Positions 24,207 to 37,178 of a DNA stretch of 64,000 nt are shown here, piece after piece. This DNA comes from Metopolophium dirhodum (Eukaryota > Arthropoda > Insecta > Hemiptera > Aphididae). Each line of letters opens with the position of its first letter. Position 1 is the first letter of the stretch. A program made the position numbers and the translations under genes. Below the pieces are notes generated by a model. The model had not been told where the DNA came from. It made no database searches and worked only from the letters and a program-made list of their open reading frames with translations. Where the stretch lies: contig NC_083560.1 in assembly GCF_019925205.1 (NCBI RefSeq), forward strand, positions 152,663,422 to 152,727,421, written 5' to 3'.

Positions 24207-27200
24207 GACTTCAGACAATTGCAAATACATTAGTCATCTATAGATAGATTAGTTGTACGCAAAACTAGAATTTAGAAGTCAATAAATACGTTGATATTAA
24301 CATAATTCATTGTTGGGTTACATCATTTCAAATTAAAAAAAAAAACATAATATGTTGATGAATAAGACTTCAGACAATTGCAAATACATTTATCCACTAT
24401 AAATTAACGAGATGTTCAGAAAACTAGAATTTAGAACAAAATTATTACGTTAATATTAACATTTTTCATTGATGGGGTAAATCATATCAAATAAAAAAAA
24501 AACATAATATGTTGATGAATAAGACTTCAGACAATTGCAAATACATTTATCCACGATACATAAACTAGATGATCAGAAAAACCAGAATTTAAAACTCAAA
24601 AATTACGTTAATATTAACATTTTTCATTGATGGGGTAAATCATATCAAATAAAAAAAACACATAAGTTGTTGTTAAATAATACTTCAGGCAATTGCAAAT
24701 ACATTAGTCATCTATAGATAGATTAGTTGTACGCAAAACTAGAATTTAGAAGTCAATAAATACAATGATATTAACATTATTCATTGTTGGGTTACATCAT
24801 TTCAAATTAAAAAAAAAAAACATAATATGTTGATGAATAAGACTTCAGACAATTGCAAATACATTTATCCACTATACATAAACTAGATGATCAGAAAAAC
24901 CAGAATTTAAAACTCAAAAATGACGTTAATATTAACATTATTCATTGTTGGGTTACATCATTTCAAATTAAAGAATAAACATAATATGTTGATGAATAAG
25001 ACTTCAGACAATTGCAAATACATTTATCCACTATAAATTAACAAGATGTTCAGAAAACTAGAATTTAGAACAAAATTATTACGTTAATATTAACATTTTT
25101 CATTGATGGGGTAAATCATATCAAATAAAAAAAACACATAAGTTGTTGTTAAATAAGACTTCAGGCAATTGCAAATACATTAGTCACCTATAGATAGATT
25201 AGTTGTACGCAAAACTAGAATTAAGAAGTCAATAAATACAATGATATTAACATTATTCATTGTTGGTTTACATCATTTCAAATTAAAAAAAAAAACATAA
25301 TATGTTGATGAATAAGACTTCAGACAATTGCAAATACATTTATCCACGATACATAAACTAGATGATCAGAAAAACCAGAATTTAAAACTCAAAAATTACG
25401 TTAATATTAACATTATTCATTGTTGGGTTACATCATTTCAAATTAAAGAATAAACATAATATGTTGATGAATAAGACTTCAGACAATTGCAAATACATTA
25501 GTCACCTATAGATAGATTAGTTGTACGCAAAACTAGAATTTAGAAGTCAATAAATACGTTGATATTAACATAATTCATTGTTGGGGTACATCATTTCAAA
25601 TTAAAAAAAAAACATAATATGTTGATGAAGAAGACTTCAGACAATTGCAAATACATTTATCCACTATAATTTAACTAGATGTTCAGAAAACTAGAATTTA
25701 GAACTCAATTATTACGTTAATATTAACATTTTTCATTGATGGGGTAAATCATTTCAAATAAAAAAAACACATAAGTTGTTGTTGAATAAGACTTCAGAAA
25801 ATTGCAAATACATTAGTCACCTTTAGTTAGATTAGTTGAACCCAAAACTAGAATATAGAACACAAAAATTACGTTAATATTATCATTATTCATTGTTGGG
25901 TTACATCATTTCAAATTAAAAAAAAAACATAATATGTTGATGAATAAGACTTCAGACAATTGCAAATACATTTATCCACTATACATAAACTAGATGATCT
26001 GAAAAACCAGAATTTAGAACTCAAAAATTACGTTAATATTAACATTATTCATTGTTGGGTTACATCATTTCAAATTAAAGAATAAACATAATATGTTGAT
26101 GAATAAGACTTCAGGCAATTGCAAATACATTAGTCACCTATAGATAGATTAGTTGTACGCAAAACTAGAATTAAGAAGTCAATAAATACAATGATATTAA
26201 CATTATTCATTGTTGGTTTACATCATTTCAAATTAAAAAAAAAAACATAATATGTTGATGAATAAGACTTCAGACAATTGCAAATACATTTATCCACGAT
26301 ACATAAACTAGATGATCAGAAAAACCAGAATTTAAAACTCAAAAATTACGTTAATATTAACATTATTCATTGTTGGGTTACATCATTTCAAATTAAAGAA
26401 TAAACATAATATGTTGATGAATAAGACTTCAGACAATTGCAAATACATTAGTCACCTATAGATAGATTAGTTGTACGCAAAACTAGAATTTAGAAGTCAA
26501 TAAATACAATGATATTAATATTATTCATTGTTGGGTTACATCATTTCAAATTAAAAAAAAAAACATAATATGTTGATGAAGAAGACTTCAGACAATTGCA
26601 AATACATTAATTCACTATAAATTAACTAGATGTTCAGAAAACTAGAATTTAGAACTCAATTATTATGTTAATATTAACATTTTTCATTGATGGGGTAAAT
26701 CATATCAAATAAAAAAAACACATAAGTTGTTGTTAAATAAGACTTCAGGCAATTGCAAATACATTAGTCATCTATAGATAGATTAGTTGTACGCAAAACT
26801 AGAATTTAGAAGTCAATAAATACAATGATATTAACATTATTCATTGTTGGGTTACATCATTTCAAATTAAAAAAAAAAAAACATAATATGTTGATGAATA
26901 AGACTTCAGACAATTGCAAATACATTTATCCACTATACATAAACTAGATGATCAGAAAAACCAGAATTTAAAACTCAAAAATGACGTTAATATTAACATT
27001 ATTCATTGTTGGGTTACATCATTTCAAATTAAAGAATAAACATAATATGTTGATGAATAAGACTTCAGACAATTGCAAATACATTAGTCATATATATATA
27101 GATTAGTTGTATGCAAAACTAGAATTTAGAAGTCAATAAATATGTTGATATTAACATTTTCATTGTTGGGGTACAACATTTCAAATTAAAAAAAAACATA

Positions 27201-27515
27201 ATTTGTTGACGAATAAGATTTCAGACAATTGCAAATACATTTATCCACTATAAATTAACTAGAATTTAGAACTCAATTATTACGTTAATATTAACATTTT
27301 TCATTGATGGGGTAAATCATATCAAATAAAAAAAACACATAAGTTGTTGTTAAATAAGACTTAAGGCAATTGCAAATACATTAGTCACCTTTAGTTAGAT
27401 TAGTTGAACCCAAAACTAGAATATAGAACTCAAAAATTACGTTAATATTAACATTATTCATTGTTGGGGTACATCATTTCAAATTAAAGAATAAACATAA
27501 TATGTTGATGAATAA
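24207..27515 (+). repeat. 21-monomer HOR, copy 2 (3,309 bp)
   Basis: Same 21-monomer order as copy 1. It is 16 bp shorter because of one internal deletion in the A' monomer at 27,257-27,262. The GACTTCAGAAAATTG mark lies at 25,790 and GACTTAAGG at 27,358. A private change is AATACTTCAGG near 24,679. Confidence 0.86.
27257..27262 (+). repeat. 16-bp deletion between AACTAG direct repeats
   Basis: Normal A' monomers read AACTAG, ten bases, then a second AACTAG before AATTTAG. Here only one AACTAG remains, so 16 bp (ten bases plus one repeat) are missing. This looks like replication slippage or short-repeat recombination. It explains the 3,309 versus 3,325 bp difference between HOR copies. Confidence 0.82.
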
Positions 27516-28944
27516 GACTTCAGACAATTGCAAATACATTAGTCATCTATAGATAGATTAGTTGTACGCAAAACTAGAATTTAGAAGTCAATAAATACAA
27601 TGATATTAACATTATTCATTGTTGGGTTACATCATTTCAAATTAAAAAAAAAAAACATAATATGTTGATGAATAAGACTTCAGACAATTGCAAATACATT
27701 TATCCACTATACATAAACTAGATGATCAGAAAAAACCAGAATTTAAAACTCAAAAATGACGTTAATATTAACATTATTCATTGTTGGGTTACATCATTTC
27801 AAATTAAAGAATAAACATAATATGTTGATGAATAAGACTTCAGACAATTGCAAATACATTAGTCATCTATAGATAGATTAGTTGTACGCAAAACTAGAAT
27901 TTAGAAGTCAATAAATACGTTGATATTAACATAATTCATTGTTGGGGTACATCATTTCAAATTAAAAAAAAAACATAATATGTTGATGAAGAAGACTTCA
28001 GACAATTGCAAATACATTTATCCACTATAATTTAACTAGATGTTCAGAAAACTAGAATTTAGAACTCAATTATTACGTTAATATTAACATTTTTCATTGA
28101 TGGAGTAAATCATTTCAAATAAAAAAAACACATAAGTTGTTGTTGAATAAGACTTCAGACAATTGCAAATACATTAGTCACCTTTAGTTAGATTAGTTGA
28201 ACCCAAAACTAGAATATAGAACACAAAAATTACGTTAATATTATCATTATTCATTGTTGGGTTACATCATTTCAAATTAAAAAAAAAACATAATATGTTG
28301 ATGAATAAGACTTCAGACAATTGCAAATACATTTATCCACTATACATAAACTAGATGATCTGAAAAACCAGAATTTAGAACTCAAAAATTACGTTAATAT
28401 TAACATTATTCATTGTTGGGTTACATCATTTCAAATTAAAGAATAAACATAATATGTTGATGAATAAGACTTCAGACAATTGCAAATACATTAGTCACAT
28501 ATATATAGATTAGTTGTATGCAAAACTAGAATTTAGAAGTCAATAAATACGTTGATATTAACATAATTCATTGTTGGGTTACATCATTTCAAATTAAAAA
28601 AAAAAACATAATATGTTGATGAATAAGACTTCAGACAATTGCAAATACATTTATCCACGATACATAAACTAGATGATCAGAAAAACCAGAATTTAAAACT
28701 CAAAAATTACGTTAATATTAACATTATTCATTGTTGGGTTACATCATTTCAAATTAAAGAATAAACATATTATGTTGATGAATAAGACTTCAGACAATTG
28801 CAAATACATTAGTCACCTATAGATAGATTAGTTGTACGCAAAACTAGAATTTAGAAGTCAATAAATACAATGATATTAATATTATTCATTGTTGGGTTAC
28901 ATCATTTCAAATTAAAAAAAAAAACATAATATGTTGATGAAGAA

Positions 28945-29102
28945 GACTTCAGACAATTGCAAATACATTAATCCACTATAAATTAACTAGATGTTCAGAA
29001 AACTAGAATTTAGAACTCAATTATTATGTTAATATTAACATTATTCATTGTTGGGTTACATCATTTCAAATTAAAGAATAAACATAATATGTTGATGAAT
29101 AA
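28945..29102 (+). repeat. Chimeric A/C monomer
   Basis: The head is the A variant with ATTAATCCAC and TTATGTTAATATTAAC. After the palindrome the sequence becomes ATTATTCATTGTTGGG with the C tail AAAGAATAAAC. Its 5' half aligns with the A monomer starting near 36,071, so the switch marks the end of the 7,126-bp-offset duplication. Confidence 0.8.
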
Positions 29103-29262
29103 GACTTCAGACAATTGCAAATACATTAGTCATCTATAGATAGATTAGTTGTACGCAAAACTAGAATTTAGAAGTCAATAAATACGTTGATATTAACATA
29201 ATTCATTGTTGGGTTACATCATTTCAAATTAAAAAAAAAAAACATAATATGTTGATGAATAA

Positions 29263-29419
29263 GACTTCAGACAATTGCAAATACATTTATCCACTATACA
29301 TAAACTAGATGTTCAGAAAACTAGAATTTAGAACAAAATTATTACGTTAATATTAACATTTTTCATTGATGGGGTAAATCATATCAAATAAAAAAAAAAC
29401 ATAATATGTTGATGAATAA
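29263..29419 (+). repeat. Chimeric C/A'' monomer
   Basis: CACTATACATAAAC from C is followed by TAGATGTTCAGAAAACTAG and GAACAAAATTATTACG from A''. The switch is within the shared AAACTAGATG, upstream of the palindrome, so not all exchanges use the palindrome region. Confidence 0.78.
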
Positions 29420-32400
29420 GACTTCAGACAATTGCAAATACATTTATCCACGATACATAAACTAGATGATCAGAAAAACCAGAATTTAAAACTCAAAAAT
29501 TACGTTAATATTAACATTATTCATTGTTGGGTTACATCATTTCAAATTAAAGAATAAACATAATATGTTGATGAATAAGACTTCAGACAATTGCAAATAC
29601 ATTAGTCACCTATAGATAGATTAGTTGTACGCAAAACTAGAATTTAGAAGTCAATAAATACGTTGATATTAACATAATTCATTGTTGGGGTACATCATTT
29701 CAAATTAAAAAAAAAACATAATATGTTGATGAAGAAGACTTCAGACAATTGCAAATACATTTATCCACTATAATTTAACTAGATGTTCAGAAAACTAGAA
29801 TTTAGAACTCAATTATTACGTTAATATTAACATTTTTCATTGATGGGGTAAATCATTTCAAATAAAAAAAACACATAAGTTGTTGTTGAATAAGACTTCA
29901 GAAAATTGCAAATACATTAGTCACCTTTAGTTAGATTAGTTGAACCCAAAACTAGAATATAGAACACAAAAATTACGTTAATATTATCATTATTCATTGT
30001 TGGGTTACATCATTTCAAATTAAAAAAAAAACATAATATGTTGATGAATAAGACTTCAGACAATTGCAAATACATTTATCCACTATACATAAACTAGATG
30101 ATCTGAAAAACCAGAATTTAGAACTCAAAAATTACGTTAATATTAACATTATTCATTGTTGGGTTACATCATTTCAAATTAAAGAATAAACATAATATGT
30201 TGATGAATAAGACTTCAGGCAATTGCAAATACATTAGTCACCTATAGATAGATTAGTTGTACGCAAAACTAGAATTAAGAAGTCAATAAATACAATGATA
30301 TTAACATTATTCATTGTTGGTTTACATCATTTCAAATTAAAAAAAAAAACATAATATGTTGATGAATAAGACTTCAGACAATTGCAAATACATTTATCCA
30401 CGATACATAAACTAGATGATCAGAAAAACCAGAATTTAAAACTCAAAAATTACGTTAATATTAACATTATTCATTGTTGGGTTACATCATTTCAAATTAA
30501 AGAATAAACATAATATGTTGATGAATAAGACTTCAGACAATTGCAAATACATTAGTCACCTATAGATAGATTAGTTGTACGCAAAACTAGAATTTAGAAG
30601 TCAATAAATACAATGATATTAATATTATTCATTGTTGGGTTACATCATTTCAAATTAAAAAAAAAAAACATAATATGTTGATGAAGAAGACTTCAGACAA
30701 TTGCAAATACATTAATTCACTATAAATTAACTAGATGTTCAGAAAACTAGAATTTAGAACTCAATTATTATGTTAATATTAACATTTTTCATTGATGGGG
30801 TAAATCATATCAAATAAAAAAACACATAAGTTGTTGTTAAATAAGACTTCAGGCAATTGCAAATACATTAGTCATCTATAGATAGATTAGTTGTACGCAA
30901 AACTAGAATTTAGAAGTCAATAAATACAATGATATTAACATTATTCATTGTTGGGTTACATCATTTCAAATTAAAAAAAAAAAACATAATATGTTGATGA
31001 ATAAGACTTCAGACAATTGCAAATACATTTATCCACTATACATAAACTAGATGATCAGAAAAACCAGAATTTAAAACTCAAAAATGACGTTAATATTAAC
31101 ATTATTCATTGTTGGGTTACATCATTTCAAATTAAAGAATAAACATAATATGTTGATGAATAAGACTTCAGACAATTGCAAATACATTAGTCATATATAT
31201 ATAGATTAGTTGTATGCAAAACTAGAATTTAGAAGTCAATAAATATGTTGATATTAACATTTTCATTGTTGGGGTACAACATTTCAAATTAAAAAAAAAC
31301 ATAATTTGTTGACGAATAAGACTTCAGACAATTGCAAATACATTTATCCACTATAAATTAACTAGATGTTCAGAAAACTAGAATTTAGAACTCAATTATT
31401 ACGTTAATATTAACATTTTTCATTGATGGGGTAAATCATATCAAATAAAAAAAACACATAAGTTGTTGTTAAATAAGACTTAAGGCAATTGCAAATACAT
31501 TAGTCACCTTTAGTTAGATTAGTTGAACCCAAAACTAGAATATAGAACTCAAAAATTACGTTAATATTAACATTATTCATTGTTGGGGTACATCATTTCA
31601 AATTAAAGAATAAACATAATATGTTGATGAATAAGACTTCAGACAATTGCAAATACATTAGTCATCTATAGATAGATTAGTTGTACGCAAAACTAGAATT
31701 TAGAAGTCAATAAATACGTTGATATTAACATAATTCATTGTTGGGTTACATCATTTCAAATTAAAAAAAAAAAACATAATATGTTGATGAATAAGACTTC
31801 AGACAATTGCAAATACATTTATCCACTATAAATTAACGAGATGTTCAGAAAACTAGAATTTAGAACAAAATTATTACGTTAATATTAACATTTTTCATTG
31901 ATGGGGTAAATCATATCAAATAAAAAAAAAAACATAATATGTTGATGAATAAGACTTCAGACAATTGCAAATACATTTATCCACGATACATAAACTAGAT
32001 GATCAGAAAAACCAGAATTTAAAACTCAAAAATTACGTTAATATTAACATTTTTCATTGATGGGGTAAATCATATCAAATAAAAAAAACACATAAGTTGT
32101 TGTTAAATAAGACTTCAGGCAATTGCAAATACATTAGTCATCTATAGATAGATTAGTTGTACGCAAAACTAGAATTTAGAAGTCAATAAATACAATGATA
32201 TTAACATTATTCATTGTTGGGTTACATCATTTCAAATTAAAAAAAAAAAACATAATATGTTGATGAATAAGACTTCAGACAATTGCAAATACATTTATCC
32301 ACTATACATAAACTAGATGATCAGAAAAACCAGAATTTAAAACTCAAAAATGACGTTAATATTAACATTATTCATTGTTGGGTTACATCATTTCAAATTA

Positions 32401-33058
32401 AAGAATAAACATAATATGTTGATGAATAAGACTTCAGACAATTGCAAATACATTTATCCACTATAAATTAACAAGATGTTCAGAAAACTAGAATTTAGAA
32501 CAAAATTATTACGTTAATATTAACATTTTTCATTGATGGGGTAAATCATATCAAATAAAAAAAACACATAAGTTGTTGTTAAATAAGACTTCAGGCAATT
32601 GCAAATACATTAGTCACCTATAGATAGATTAGTTGTACGCAAAACTAGAATTAAGAAGTCAATAAATACAATGATATTAACATTATTCATTGTTGGTTTA
32701 CATCATTTCAAATTAAAAAAAAAAACATAATATGTTGATGAATAAGACTTCAGACAATTGCAAATACATTTATCCACGATACATAAACTAGATGATCAGA
32801 AAAACCAGAATTTAAAACTCAAAAATTACGTTAATATTAACATTATTCATTGTTGGGTTACATCATTTCAAATTAAAGAATAAACATAATATGTTGATGA
32901 ATAAGACTTCAGACAATTGCAAATACATTAGTCACCTATAGATAGATTAGTTGTACGCAAAACTAGAATTTAGAAGTCAATAAATACGTTGATATTAACA
33001 TAATTCATTGTTGGGGTACATCATTTCAAATTAAAAAAAAAACATAATATGTTGATGA
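29420..33058 (+). repeat. Copy of 21,991-25,629 (offset 7,429, 47 monomers)
   Basis: The monomer order and rare marks of HOR copies 1-2 recur at a constant offset: GACTTCAGAAAATTG at 22,465 and 29,894; ACGAGATG at 24,407 and 31,836; GACTTAAGG at 24,049 and 31,477 (one base off from A-run length). The match ends in the tail of a D1 monomer, where a deletion begins. Confidence 0.83.
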
Positions 33059-34642
33059 ATAAGACTTCAGGCAATTGCAAATACATTAGTCACCTATAGA
33101 TAGATTAGTTGTACGCAAAACTAGAATTAAGAAGTCAATAAATACAATGATATTAACATTATTCATTGTTGGTTTACATCATTTCAAATTAAAAAAAAAA
33201 ACATAATATGTTGATGAATAAGACTTCAGACAATTGCAAATACATTAATTCACTATAAATTAACTAGATGTTCAGAAAACTAGAATTTAGAACTCAATTA
33301 TTATGTTAATATTAACATTTTTCATTGATGGGGTAAATCATATCAAATAAAAAAAACACATAAGTTGTTGTTAAATAAGACTTCAGGCAATTGCAAATAC
33401 ATTAGTCATCTATAGATAGATTAGTTGTACGCAAAACTAGAATTTAGAAGTCAATAAATACAATGATATTAACATTATTCATTGTTGGGTTACATCATTT
33501 CAAATTAAAAAAAAAAAACATAATATGTTGATGAATAAGACTTCAGACAATTGCAAATACATTTATCCACTATACATAAACTAGATGATCAGAAAAACCA
33601 GAATTTAAAACTCAAAAATGACGTTAATATTAACATTATTCATTGTTGGGTTACATCATTTCAAATTAAAGAATAAACATAATATGTTGATGAATAAGAC
33701 TTCAGACAATTGCAAATACATTAGTCATATATATATAGATTAGTTGTATGCAAAACTAGAATTTAGAAGTCAATAAATATGTTGATATTAACATTTTCAT
33801 TGTTGGGGTACAACATTTCAAATTAAAAAAAAACATAATTTGTTGACGAATAAGACTTCAGACAATTGCAAATACATTTATCCACTATAAATTAACTAGA
33901 TGTTCAGAAAACTAGAATTTAGAACTCAATTATTACGTTAATATTAACATTTTTCATTGATGGGGTAAATCATATCAAATAAAAAAAACACATAAGTTGT
34001 TGTTAAATAAGACTTAAGGCAATTGCAAATACATTAGTCACCTTTAGTTAGATTAGTTGAACCCAAAACTAGAATATAGAACTCAAAAATTACGTTAATA
34101 TTAACATTATTCATTGTTGGGGTACATCATTTCAAATTAAAGAATAAACATAATATGTTGATGAATAAGACTTCAGACAATTGCAAATACATTAGTCATC
34201 TATAGATAGATTAGTTGTACGCAAAACTAGAATTTAGAAGTCAATAAATACGTTGATATTAACATAATTCATTGTTGGGTTACATCATTTCAAATTAAAA
34301 AAAAAAACATAATATGTTGATGAATAAGACTTCAGACAATTGCAAATACATTTATCCACTATAAATTAACAAGATGTTCAGAAAACTAGAATTTAGAACA
34401 AAATTATTACGTTAATATTAACATTTTTCATTGATGGGGTAAATCATATCAAATAAAAAAAAAACATAATATGTTGATGAATAAGACTTCAGACAATTGC
34501 AAATACATTTATCCACGATACATAAACTAGATGATCAGAAAAACCAGAATTTAAAACTCAAAAATTACGTTAATATTAACATTTTTCATTGATGGGGTAA
34601 ATCATATCAAATAAAAAAAACACATAAGTTGTTGTTAAATAA
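33059..34642 (+). repeat. Deleted HOR copy (16 instead of 21 monomers)
   Basis: After D1 the unit jumps to D (GTTGGTTTAC) at 33,063, missing A, B and C, and then directly to the A monomer with ATTAATTCAC near 33,244, missing C and D4. Five lost monomers fit the 2,534-bp spacing between GACTTAAGG marks at 31,477 and 34,011. Monomer phase is kept at both joints. Confidence 0.8.
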
Positions 34643-36147
34643 GACTTCAGGCAATTGCAAATACATTAGTCATCTATAGATAGATTAGTTGTACGCAAAA
34701 CTAGAATTTAGAAGTCAATAAATACAATGATATTAACATTATTCATTGTTGGGTTACATCATTTCAAATTAAAAAAAAAAAACATAATATGTTGATGAAT
34801 AAGACTTCAGACAATTGCAAATACATTTATCCACTATACATAAACTAGATGATCAGAAAAACCAGAATTTAAAACTCAAAAATGACGTTAATATTAACAT
34901 TATTCATTGTTGGGTTACATCATTTCAAATTAAAGAATAAACATAATATGTTGATGAATAAGACTTCAGACAATTGCAAATACATTAGTCATCTATAGAT
35001 AGATTAGTTGTACGCAAAACTAGAATTTAGAAGTCAATAAATACGTTGATATTAACATAATTCATTGTTGGGGTACATCATTTCAAATTAAAAAAAAAAC
35101 ATAATATGTTGATGAAGAAGACTTCAGACAATTGCAAATACATTTATCCACTATAATTTAACTAGATGTTCAGAAAACTAGAATTTAGAACTCAATTATT
35201 ACGTTAATATTAACATTTTTCATTGATGGAGTAAATCATTTCAAATAAAAAAAACACATAAGTTGTTGTTGAATAAGACTTCAGACAATTGCAAATACAT
35301 TAGTCACCTTTAGTTAGATTAGTTGAACCCAAAACTAGAATATAGAACACAAAAATTACGTTAATATTATCATTATTCATTGTTGGGTTACATCATTTCA
35401 AATTAAAAAAAAAACATAATATGTTGATGAATAAGACTTCAGACAATTGCAAATACATTTATCCACTATACATAAACTAGATGATCTGAAAAACCAGAAT
35501 TTAGAACTCAAAAATTACGTAAATATTAACATTATTCATTGTTGGGTTACATCATTTCAAATTAAAGAATAAACATAATATGTTGATGAATAAGACTTCA
35601 GACAATTGCAAATACATTAGTCACATATATATAGATTAGTTGTATGCAAAACTAGAATTTAGAAGTCAATAAATACGTTGATATTAACATAATTCATTGT
35701 TGGGTTACATCATTTCAAATTAAAAAAAAAAACATAATATGTTGATGAATAAGACTTCAGACAATTGCAAATACATTTATCCACGATACATAAACTAGAT
35801 GATCAGAAAAACCAGAATTTAAAACTCAAAAATTACGTTAATATTAACATTATTCATTGTTGGGTTACATCATTTCAAATTAAAGAATAAACATATTATG
35901 TTGATGAATAAGACTTCAGACAATTGCAAATACATTAGTCACCTATAGATAGATTAGTTGTACGCAAAACTAGAATTTAGAAGTCAATAAATACAATGAT
36001 ATTAATATTATTCATTGTTGGGTTACATCATTTCAAATTAAAAAAAAAAACATAATATGTTGATGAAGAAGACTTCAGACAATTGCAAATACATTAATCC
36101 ACTATAAATTAACTAGATGTTCAGAAAACTAGAATTTAGAACTCAAT
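34643..36147 (+). repeat. Copy of 27,516-29,020 (offset 7,126, 45 monomers)
   Basis: Carries TGGAGTAAATC at 35,227 and ACATATTATG at 35,891, both rare in the window and both 7,126 bp after their partners. A private change is ACGTAAATATTAAC near 35,518. It continues into a full A monomer where the other copy becomes an A/C chimera. Confidence 0.82.
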
Positions 36148-37178
36148 TATTATGTTAATATTAACATTTTTCATTGATGGGGTAAATCATATCAAATAAA
36201 AAAAACACATAAGTTGTTGTTAAATAAAACTTCAGGCAATTGCAAATACATTAGTCATCTATAGATAGATTAGTTGTACGCAAAACTAGAATTTAGAAGT
36301 CAATAAATACAATGATATTAACATTATTCATTGTTGGGTTACATCATTTCAAATTAAAAAAAAAAAACATAATATGTTGATGAATAAGACTTCAGACAAT
36401 TGCAAATACATTTATCCACTATACATAAACTAGATGATCAGAAAAACCAGAATTTAAAACTCAAAAATGACGTTAATATTAACATTATTCATTGTTGGGT
36501 TACATCATTTCAAATTAAAGAATAAACATAATATGTTGATGAATAAGACTTCAGACAATTGCAAATACATTAGTCACATATATATAGATTAGTTGTATGC
36601 AAAACTAGAATTTAGAAGTCAATAAATATGTTGATATTAACATTTTCATTGTTGGGGTACAACATTTCAAATTAAAAAAAAACATAATTTGTTGACGAAT
36701 AAGACTTCAGACAATTGCAAATACATTTATCCACTATAAATTAACTAGATGTTCAGAAAACTAGAATTTAGAACTCAATTATTACGTTAATATTAACATT
36801 TTTCATTGATGGGGTAAATCATATCAAATAAAAAAAACACATAAGTTGTTGTTAAATAAGACTTAAGGCAATTGCAAATACATTAGTCACCTTTAGTTAG
36901 ATTAGTTGAACCCAAAACTAGAATATAGAACTCAAAAATTACGTTAATATTAACATTATTCATTGTTGGGGTACATCATTTCAAATTAAAGAATAAACAT
37001 AATATGTTGATGAATAAGACTTCAGACAATTGCAAATACATTAGTCATCTATAGATAGATTAGTTGTACGCAAAACTAGAATTTAGAAGTCAATAAATAC
37101 GTTGATATTAACATAATTCATTGTTGGGTTACATCATTTCAAATTAAAAAAAAAAAACATAATATGTTGATGAATAAG
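36148..37178 (+). repeat. End of HOR unit: D2, C, D3, A', B, D1
   Basis: The D3 here reads AGTCACATATATATAG and is the form used in most copies from here to 52 kb, replacing the longer AGTCATATATATATAG of 23-34 kb. The B derivative starts at 36,860. No other content. Confidence 0.76.

Larger units (their letters stand above)
27516..29419 (+). repeat. Inserted or alternative segment of the HOR
   Basis: D2, C, D1, A (with TGGAGTAAATC at 28,101), B, C, D3/D1 chimera, C (ACATATTATG at 28,765), D4, A/C chimera, D1, C/A'' chimera. Most of it, to about 29,020, recurs at 34,643-36,147 (offset 7,126). It is what lengthens the interval between GACTTAAGG marks to 4,119 bp (26 monomers). Confidence 0.8.
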
